This document shows, in pieces, positions 1-5,017 of a stretch of DNA of 10,126 nucleotides. The notes under the pieces were generated by a model. That model worked only from the letters and a program-made list of their open reading frames with translations, had not been told where the DNA came from and made no database searches. The stretch's first letter is position 1. Each line of letters starts with the position of its first letter. Source of the stretch: Bacteroidia bacterium (GTDB taxonomy: Bacteria; Bacteroidota; Bacteroidia; UKL13-3). The stretch lies in NCBI GenBank assembly GCA_019454865.1, contig JACFNJ010000083.1, positions 1 through 10,126 on the forward strand, read 5' to 3'. The translations under genes and the position numbers were made by a program.

Positions 1-111
1 TTAGCAAAAGTCTATTCATCACAAGACATAAATAGTTGGGAAACTGAAAACATCAGAAAACACCAAGACGAAATGATTGATTTGCTAACAAGACATTACA
101 ACAACTGCTAA
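1..111 (+). CDS. C-terminal end of a protein, possibly DUF262/DUF1524 (GmrSD-like) family; 5' truncated by window edge
   Basis: Frame 1 is open from the first base to a TAA at 109-111 and gives 36 residues, so this is the 3' end of a gene starting outside the window. The tail contains W13, I18, R19, H21, Q22 and L28-L29 in the pattern W-x4-I-x-[R/K]-x-Q/R-x3-[L/M], followed by an aromatic residue (Y33) close to the stop. That layout resembles the extreme C-terminus of DUF262/DUF1524 (HNH, GmrSD-type) proteins, where a W-E-x2-I-x2-R helix closes the chain. The family call is an inference from a very short segment: HNH and DGQR motifs would lie upstream and cannot be seen. The stop is 4 bp before the ATG of the WYL regulator, so the two are almost certainly co-transcribed. 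Coding is well supported; the identity is not. Confidence 0.45.
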   Translation, partial: LAKVYSSQDINSWETENIRKHQDEMIDLLTRHYNNC

Positions 112-115
112 ACCA

Positions 116-1051
116 ATGTCAAAACGAGGCTACATATCAAGATACTTGCTAATCTTAAAAAAGCTAAAAGTAAAACCTTATTCAACTTACGAGGAATTAC
201 AAACATACATTGACAACCAATTTGATTTTTTGCAAATGCAAGATGACACGCTGAATGTTGGTTTTTCAAAGCGGACACTTCAACGTGATATAAAGGAAAT
301 TAGAAACGTTTTTGGAATTGACATTGAGTATTCAAAAACAAACAAAGGTTATTACATCAGCCAAAGCGAAACAGAAAATATGAACTTCCAAAGAATGATT
401 GAAGCCTTTGATATGTTCAATTCGTTAAACCTTGCACAAGACTTGACACCTTTTATTCTCTTGGAAAAACGCAGACCACAAGGAACGGAAAATTTATACG
501 GTTTACTTCACGCAATTAAGAATAAACTTAAAATCAAATTCACTTATCAGAAATTTTGGGCAGAAGAATTAAGCCAACGTTTAGTAGAGCCTTTTGCCTT
601 GAAAGAATTTAAAAATCGTTGGTATGTATTGGCAAAAGACAGCAAAGACAACAACATCAAAAGTTTTGCTCTTGACCGCTTGACAAATCTCGAAATCACA
701 ACGCAACATTATCAATATCCCGACAATTACAGCATTGAACAAAGTTATCGTTATTGCTTTGGCATTATCAGTCCAAATGACGAAGAACCGCAAGACATTA
801 TTCTATCGTTTGATCCATTTCAAGGCAAATACATCAAGACATTGCCGTTACACGAAACACAACAGGTTTTAGTGGACAACGACAAAGAAACGAGAATAAA
901 ACTCAAACTTTGTTTGACACACGATTTAATTATGGAATTACTTTCATTTGGCAACAACATGAAAGTAATTGAACCGAAATCATTAGCTGACCAAGTTAAA
1001 AAAGCACATAAAGATGCGCACGAACAATACACAAGTAAAAGTAAAAAATAG
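116..1051 (+). CDS. WYL-domain transcriptional regulator (wHTH-WYL-WCX)
   Basis: A 311-residue protein with the usual layout of WYL regulators. The N-terminal winged helix-turn-helix spans about residues 5-82, with the recognition-helix/wing part at 50-81 (FSKRTLQRDIKEIR, then a GYYI wing). The WYL domain spans about 125-200, with the signature at W169-Y170-V171 and the conserved FALDRL at 184-189, including the ligand-contacting R188. A C-terminal WCX-like region covers about 225-300. Such proteins bind DNA as dimers and are thought to sense nucleic acid or nucleotide ligands through the WYL domain; members such as CapW and BrxR control anti-phage systems. It starts 4 bp after the upstream stop, so it appears to be the last gene of an operon that begins left of the window. 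No terminator is obvious after it. The family call is firm; a role in defence is inferred from family and context only. A housekeeping role in carbon or DNA-repair regulation is the alternative. Confidence 0.88.
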   Translation: MSKRGYISRYLLILKKLKVKPYSTYEELQTYIDNQFDFLQMQDDTLNVGFSKRTLQRDIKEIRNVFGIDIEYSKTNKGYYISQSETENMNFQRMIEAFDMFNSLNLAQDLTPFILLEKRRPQGTENLYGLLHAIKNKLKIKFTYQKFWAEELSQRLVEPFALKEFKNRWYVLAKDSKDNNIKSFALDRLTNLEITTQHYQYPDNYSIEQSYRYCFGIISPNDEEPQDIILSFDPFQGKYIKTLPLHETQQVLVDNDKETRIKLKLCLTHDLIMELLSFGNNMKVIEPKSLADQVKKAHKDAHEQYTSKSKK

Positions 1052-1138
1052 TATTACTTTATTGGGTTTGCTTGCTTTTCATAAGCGCTATTAAATTCCA
1101 AACAAATTATCCAAAGGGGTAGTTATTGAGTATTTTAT

Positions 1139-1155
1139 TACGTTTGTTTAACAAA
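1139..1155 (+). promoter_or_regulatory. Candidate -7 element overlapped by a TTTGTT-T-AACAAA palindrome, upstream of the Crp/Fnr gene
   Basis: TACGTTTG at 1139-1146 is an exact match to the Bacteroidota -7 consensus TAnnTTTG and lies 52 bp before the Crp/Fnr ATG. No TTTG is seen at the expected 19-21 bp spacing upstream, so the promoter call is weak. Overlapping it, TTTGTT (1143-1148), a central T, and AACAAA (1150-1155) form a perfect 6-bp inverted repeat. A protein bound there would block the promoter, as expected for autorepression. The arms are AT-rich, so chance is a real possibility. The rest of the 146-bp gap (1052-1197) shows nothing else recognisable. Confidence 0.28.
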
Positions 1156-1197
1156 TGAATATAAATTTAAAATAGTATTCTCTAAAGTTTTTTAAAT

Positions 1198-1767
1198 ATG
1201 TATAACCAGCTAATAGATTTGCTTTTGCAGATTGCACCAATTAATAAGCAAGATCAAAAAATAATTTGTGAACGTTTTAAACCAATGCAACTAAAAAAGG
1301 GAGACTATTTTTTAAAGGAGAATGAAACATGTAAGTTAGTTGGTTTTTTATGCAAAGGAATTGTACGTTATTTTGTTTATAAAAACGATAATGAAGCTAC
1401 GTTTGAGTTTACAAAGGAAAATGAGTTTGTTTCCGATTACCAAAGCTTCAATTCACAATCAACCTCTATCCAAAACATACAAGCAATTGAAGATTGCGAG
1501 TTATTAACCATTACATATCCTGAACTTCAATATATTTATTCAAATACGGAATATGGAAACCTAATGGGCAGAATAATTTTGGAACACCGGTTTGATGTAA
1601 TGGTTAAACAAATTATGGCAATTTATATGCAAAATCAGGAAGAGAGATATAGGCATTTTGTGAGGTGTTATTCTGATTTAACACAACGTATCCCACAATA
1701 TATGATTGCATCATATATTGGTATTCAACCCCAATCTTTGAGCAGAATTCGGAAAAAATATAGATGA
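1198..1767 (+). CDS. Crp/Fnr-family transcriptional regulator
   Basis: A 189-residue protein. Residues about 15-115 form a cyclic-nucleotide-binding-like (cupin) domain, with the conserved G-D-Y/F-L-x-[EK] turn at 35-42 and the Bacteroidota-typical stretch ENEFVSDYQSF at 74-84. A dimerisation helix follows at about 117-145. A short C-terminal HTH ends in IASYIGIQPQSLSRIRKK (170-187), where S180, S182 and R183 belong to the DNA-reading helix. The phosphate-binding RxxS/T motif of true cAMP receptors is absent, and the five cysteines (C24, C45, C52, C100, C157) do not form an FNR-like cluster, so the ligand is unknown. Length is normal for this group, in which the HTH often ends right after the recognition helix. 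The ATG is preceded by an AT-rich leader without a Shine-Dalgarno sequence. A small gene in the same orientation follows after 69 bp and may be its target. Confidence 0.85.
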   Translation: MYNQLIDLLLQIAPINKQDQKIICERFKPMQLKKGDYFLKENETCKLVGFLCKGIVRYFVYKNDNEATFEFTKENEFVSDYQSFNSQSTSIQNIQAIEDCELLTITYPELQYIYSNTEYGNLMGRIILEHRFDVMVKQIMAIYMQNQEERYRHFVRCYSDLTQRIPQYMIASYIGIQPQSLSRIRKKYR

Positions 1768-1791
1768 ATTAATTAACCCAGGTTAATCAAT
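1768..1791. promoter_or_regulatory. 24-bp near-perfect palindrome, candidate Crp/Fnr operator
   Basis: ATTAATTAACC (1768-1778) and GGTTAATCAAT (1781-1791) are inverted repeats around a CA centre; 10 of 11 positions pair, and the only mismatch is A1771 against C1788. The repeat starts immediately after the stop codon of the Crp/Fnr gene and ends 45 bp before the ATG of the next gene. Twofold-symmetric sites of about 22 bp are what Crp/Fnr dimers bind, and the position suits an activator or repressor of the downstream gene. A hairpin ending the upstream transcript is the alternative, but no T-run follows directly (a T-rich stretch starts about 10 bases later) and the stem is AT-rich. Confidence 0.4.
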
Positions 1792-1836
1792 GGTATTCGT
1801 TTTTTATTTCAGTTTTGTAATTCAAAATTATTAAAC

Positions 1837-2325
1837 ATGAATACTAAAAAAATCAACCCATTAATCTTATTAAGCACTTTAGTTGTTATTTTAATAGTTA
1901 GCAGCTTTATTGTTAAAAAGAACACAGAAATTAAAGATAGTTATGTTGGGCAGTGGTCAAATGCTAGTGCCACACTAAAGGTTAGAACAAAAAATGGATT
2001 TATGGATTATACGTTTACTCCAATAACAATTCCCATTCAAATTAATATACAGAAACAAGGGATTGCGTTTTGTAAAATTGGAGATATTGAATTGAAAAAT
2101 CTTAAAGTGCAATTAAATCCCGGAAATACGGAGAACAAAGGAATTATTTACACGATTGATTGTGGAATGATAGGAAAGTTAACTTCGAATGATCCGTTGG
2201 TAAACAAAAAAATTGAATTTTGGATTAAACCAATTAAACAAGCCAATACGCTTCAAATTGAAGTAAGGCAAATGCACTTCATGGATCCGTTTCCTATGGG
2301 AGAAATAAATCTAATGAAGCACTAA
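1837..2325 (+). CDS. Small membrane-anchored extracytoplasmic protein, function unknown
   Basis: A 162-residue protein that I do not recognise. Residues 1-7 are positively charged, and 8-26 form one strongly hydrophobic segment (LILLSTLVVILIVSSFIV) followed by KK. No lipobox cysteine or clear signal-peptidase site is visible, so it is most likely an N-terminal anchor with the remainder in the periplasm. The soluble part alternates polar and hydrophobic residues as in a beta-rich fold, begins with YVGQWSN (36-42, faintly reminiscent of the G-x-W of lipocalin-like proteins), and contains only two cysteines (C79, C109), which could pair. It follows the Crp/Fnr gene by 69 bp in the same direction, with the palindrome between them, which suggests regulation by that protein. 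Its stop is 17 bp from the stop of the convergent dehydrogenase gene. Confidence 0.72.
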   Translation: MNTKKINPLILLSTLVVILIVSSFIVKKNTEIKDSYVGQWSNASATLKVRTKNGFMDYTFTPITIPIQINIQKQGIAFCKIGDIELKNLKVQLNPGNTENKGIIYTIDCGMIGKLTSNDPLVNKKIEFWIKPIKQANTLQIEVRQMHFMDPFPMGEINLMKH

Positions 2326-2342
2326 TTTTTTTATTACTTCAA

Positions 2343-3281
2343 TTAGTGACCTTTTAAATTATTAAGCATGTCTTCCGTCATCGTTTCTAAATTAAATTTA
2401 GGTTGCCATCCCCAGTGTTCTTTTGCAAAACTGTCGTTTATACTTTGGGGCCAGCTATCAGCAATAGCTTGACGAAAATCGGGATTATAGTCAATCTTAA
2501 ATTCAGGAATATGCTTACGAATAGCTGCCGCAATTTGTTCCGGATTAAAACTCATACCTGCAACATTGTAGCTGCTTCTGATTTTAACTTTATCAGCAGC
2601 TGCCTCCATTAATCCAATTGTAGCTTGAAGCGCATCAGGCATATACATCATTGGCAATTCTGTTTCTGCATTCAAAAACGAGGTATATGCTTTGTTTTTA
2701 ATAGCTTCATGGTATATATGTACGGCATAATCAGTAGTGCCGCCACCTGGTGCCGATTTGTATCCAATTAAACCCGGATAACGGATGCTTCTTACATCAA
2801 CACCAAATTTTTGATGATAGTATTCACAATAACGTTCACCGGCAAGTTTACTAATACCATAAATAGTATTCGGTTCCATTACTGTGTATTGCGGTGTTTG
2901 TTGCTTTGGCGTTGTTGGCCCGAAAACGGCAATTGAACTTGGCCAATATACTTTTTTTATTATTCCTTCTTTAGCCGCATTCAATACGTTAAACAATCCT
3001 TCCATGTTTAAATCCCACGCAAAACGAGGATTTTTTTCGGCAGTAGCCGAAAGCAATGCAGCTAACAAATAAACTTGTGTAACGCCATGTTTCTTAAAAA
3101 CCTCATTAAGTCGGTTTTTATCCATTACATCCAAAATCTCAAATAACCCATTGTCTATTTCAGGCAATTTTACATCACTTGCTATTACATTGTTTTCGCC
3201 AAAAATTGTTCGAAGTTCTTGTGTAAGTTCTAATCCGATTTGCCCTTGTGAGCCGATTACTAAGATTTTTTCCGTTGCCAT
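2343..3281 (-). CDS. L-threonine 3-dehydrogenase, SDR (epimerase-like) type
   Basis: An NAD-dependent oxidoreductase of the extended short-chain dehydrogenase family, 312 residues from the ATG chosen here. It has the Rossmann motif G10-x2-G13-x2-G16 (VIGSQGQIG), D36 at the end of the second strand for NAD+ ribose binding, and the catalytic set S115 (in PSSIAVFG), Y141 and K145 (YGISK). The segment RYPGLIGYKSAPGGGTTDYA (167-186) is typical of the GalE-like threonine dehydrogenases of Bacteroidota and animals, which oxidise threonine to 2-amino-3-ketobutyrate in the cytoplasm. The partner ligase gene (kbl) is not in this window. The frame stays open to a TTG at 3305, but ATG 3281 gives the normal family N-terminus (MATEKILVIG), and the putative promoter overlaps the TTG, so I use the ATG. 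A generic sugar-nucleotide epimerase is a less likely alternative. Confidence 0.88.
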   Translation of the reverse strand: MATEKILVIGSQGQIGLELTQELRTIFGENNVIASDVKLPEIDNGLFEILDVMDKNRLNEVFKKHGVTQVYLLAALLSATAEKNPRFAWDLNMEGLFNVLNAAKEGIIKKVYWPSSIAVFGPTTPKQQTPQYTVMEPNTIYGISKLAGERYCEYYHQKFGVDVRSIRYPGLIGYKSAPGGGTTDYAVHIYHEAIKNKAYTSFLNAETELPMMYMPDALQATIGLMEAAADKVKIRSSYNVAGMSFNPEQIAAAIRKHIPEFKIDYNPDFRQAIADSWPQSINDSFAKEHWGWQPKFNLETMTEDMLNNLKGH

Positions 3282-3302
3282 GTTTGTATTAAAAAGTGTG
3301 TG

Positions 3303-3332
3303 CAAATTATAATCTAATTCAAAAACAACAAA
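3303..3332 (-). promoter_or_regulatory. Candidate Bacteroidota promoter of the threonine dehydrogenase gene
   Basis: On the minus strand, TTTG (complement of 3329-3332) is followed after 19 bp by TAATTTG (complement of 3303-3309), one base shorter than the -7 consensus TAnnTTTG. The spacing fits the 19-21 bp expected between -33 and -7. Transcription would start near 3295, leaving a leader of about 14 bases before ATG 3281, and would exclude the TTG at 3305 as a start. This suggests the dehydrogenase can be transcribed separately from the membrane-protein pair upstream. Confidence 0.32.
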
Positions 3333-3346
3333 ACTGTTTTTGTGTA

Positions 3347-5014
3347 TTATTTTTTTATTCTAAATCCATCTTGTAGCGAGGTTCCTCTAAACTGAATTAA
3401 CGAATCCGGTTGGTTGGTACAAGGTAGCTCTGCATCCCAGCAGGGATCATTATTTGCAGGCACCCACAGTGAGCCTCCACTTACTTCAAATCTTGTAAGT
3501 TTGGGTTCATAATAAGGTAAAGGCTGATATAAAGTGGAAATTGGTGTAGTTGATATCCAATTAAAAATACTAAATCCCATTATTAAATATACAATAAAAA
3601 TGGAATACAATCGAAGCCGGTTGTGTAAGAGATTATGTAAAAATGAACTGTTTACAACCGCAACGCCCATAGCAATAGTAAAAATAAAATAACCAAATAC
3701 AAAGCGCGGTGCCGGACCATGTGTAAACCAAAGCACTAATGCTACTATAATTGTAAGCACTAATACTAAATAATATTTGGATAAAAATGATTTCTGAAAC
3801 GATTTGTTTATTAAAACAATAACAAATAATGCAAGAAGAAAAAATAAACAACCTGCAATTAGAAAGATACTGAATCCATCTAAACTATCTACCCAATGTG
3901 GCAACCATTGCGAAAATGTAAAGTTATAGGCTGTTTCGGTATCTACTTTTGGCGCTCGGGCATAGGCTAAATTTGCATCTACTTCAAATTTCAAGATTTC
4001 GGGTCGCATCTGCCAATCTACATTAAACCAATTGGTAGCCGTTGCTGGAAATAATAGATATCCGGTTTGAATAACATTAGTAATTAACCAAGGGATAAAA
4101 ACCAATGTTAATACTGCTGATGAAACAAGAATATTGCGTAATGTTATAAATTTGTTTCGTATTAAATAATACAACACTCCTGCGCCAAACAAGACCATTG
4201 GCAGCGCACTAAGCTTATAAGTTACTAATGATACGGATAAAATAATCATCCAAATAAAAGCTGGTTTTACTTTAACAGATTCATCCATATTATCAGTAAA
4301 CCATGAAAATAGTAAAACAATACTGGAAGTAATAATCAAATCGTTGGTAACAGCTCCGGTATATTTGCGAGTAGCAACAATAGCAAAATACCCAAGCAGC
4401 ACAACATTACGTAACCAAAAATGCTGCTTAAGATGTGGTGTTACAAACAATCCAACCATAATTACCAATCCGGCATTAATTGTATATACTGAACGCAATC
4501 CCAGGAAATGAAATCCGGAAAAAGCATTTAACAAAAACCAACTGCTGTTGTTTCCTAACTGCCTGCGTATATTTCCAACACCCGGAACCAGTGCATATTC
4601 TTCTGCCCATCGTATGGCTTGTAAATGGTAGTCGGCTATATCGCCATAGGCTTTGCGCTGCACAATGTTTATAAGCACTATAATTAGTAACCCAATTCCT
4701 ACAACAATGTGTTGTAGTGTGGTTATTTGGTGCAAACTGGCTATTGCATCTTTAATAATTGATTTTTTGTATATCAGTAAAGAAACAACTATAAAACTCC
4801 AAACAATAATATGTGCAATTTCATCAATGGCATGAAACAAATGAAAGATTTGGAGAAAAACGCCAAGCACAAACCATCCGATAAGTACTAAAATAGTTGG
4901 GTGAAAAAAGGAGTTATTAACGCCTAATTGTTTGGTAAAAAATTTATTGAATGCAAGTCCTATCCAAAATGCAACAAGCAAATTATATATAAGCAATAGA
5001 ACAGCAGTCAACAT
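3347..5014 (-). CDS. Polytopic membrane protein, probable GT-C-like glycosyltransferase relative (LIC_10190-type)
   Basis: A 555-residue protein with roughly a dozen hydrophobic segments, starting with residues 1-22 and 38-60, and a soluble C-terminal tail from about 485. After the segment near 103-118, the first large loop carries GDIADYHLQAIRW (124-136) and GVGNIRRQLGNNSSWF (145-160). Acidic residues D125 and D128 and H130 lie where GT-C enzymes keep their catalytic acidic residue. The loop and the tail motif C525-WDAELP-C532, followed by RG-x4-DGFR, resemble the LIC_10190 family of membrane proteins; I make that match from memory. These are presumed to transfer sugars from lipid-linked donors on the outer face of the inner membrane, but no substrate is known. 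The ATG is 3 bp after the YfhO stop, so the two are co-transcribed. Membrane location is firm; enzymatic role is inferred. Confidence 0.7.
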   Translation of the reverse strand: MLTAVLLLIYNLLVAFWIGLAFNKFFTKQLGVNNSFFHPTILVLIGWFVLGVFLQIFHLFHAIDEIAHIIVWSFIVVSLLIYKKSIIKDAIASLHQITTLQHIVVGIGLLIIVLINIVQRKAYGDIADYHLQAIRWAEEYALVPGVGNIRRQLGNNSSWFLLNAFSGFHFLGLRSVYTINAGLVIMVGLFVTPHLKQHFWLRNVVLLGYFAIVATRKYTGAVTNDLIITSSIVLLFSWFTDNMDESVKVKPAFIWMIILSVSLVTYKLSALPMVLFGAGVLYYLIRNKFITLRNILVSSAVLTLVFIPWLITNVIQTGYLLFPATATNWFNVDWQMRPEILKFEVDANLAYARAPKVDTETAYNFTFSQWLPHWVDSLDGFSIFLIAGCLFFLLALFVIVLINKSFQKSFLSKYYLVLVLTIIVALVLWFTHGPAPRFVFGYFIFTIAMGVAVVNSSFLHNLLHNRLRLYSIFIVYLIMGFSIFNWISTTPISTLYQPLPYYEPKLTRFEVSGGSLWVPANNDPCWDAELPCTNQPDSLIQFRGTSLQDGFRIKK

Positions 5015-5017
5015 TTG

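Noticed and set aside
581..1032. Open frames on the minus strand inside the WYL gene
   Set aside because: Both are cysteine/phenylalanine-rich antisense shadows of a clearly coding frame with no recognisable domain or leader.
1052..1110. Terminator after the WYL gene
   Set aside because: Only a GCTT/AAGC pairing of four bases is visible, with no T-run, which is too weak to call.
3303..3305. TTG as the start of the threonine dehydrogenase
   Set aside because: The extra eight residues lie before the normal family N-terminus and the codon falls in the likely -7 region; ATG 3281 is preferred.
3633..3851. A 72-codon minus-strand frame inside the 555-aa membrane protein gene
   Set aside because: It overlaps a conserved, continuous reading frame in another frame on the same strand and shows no frameshift signature.
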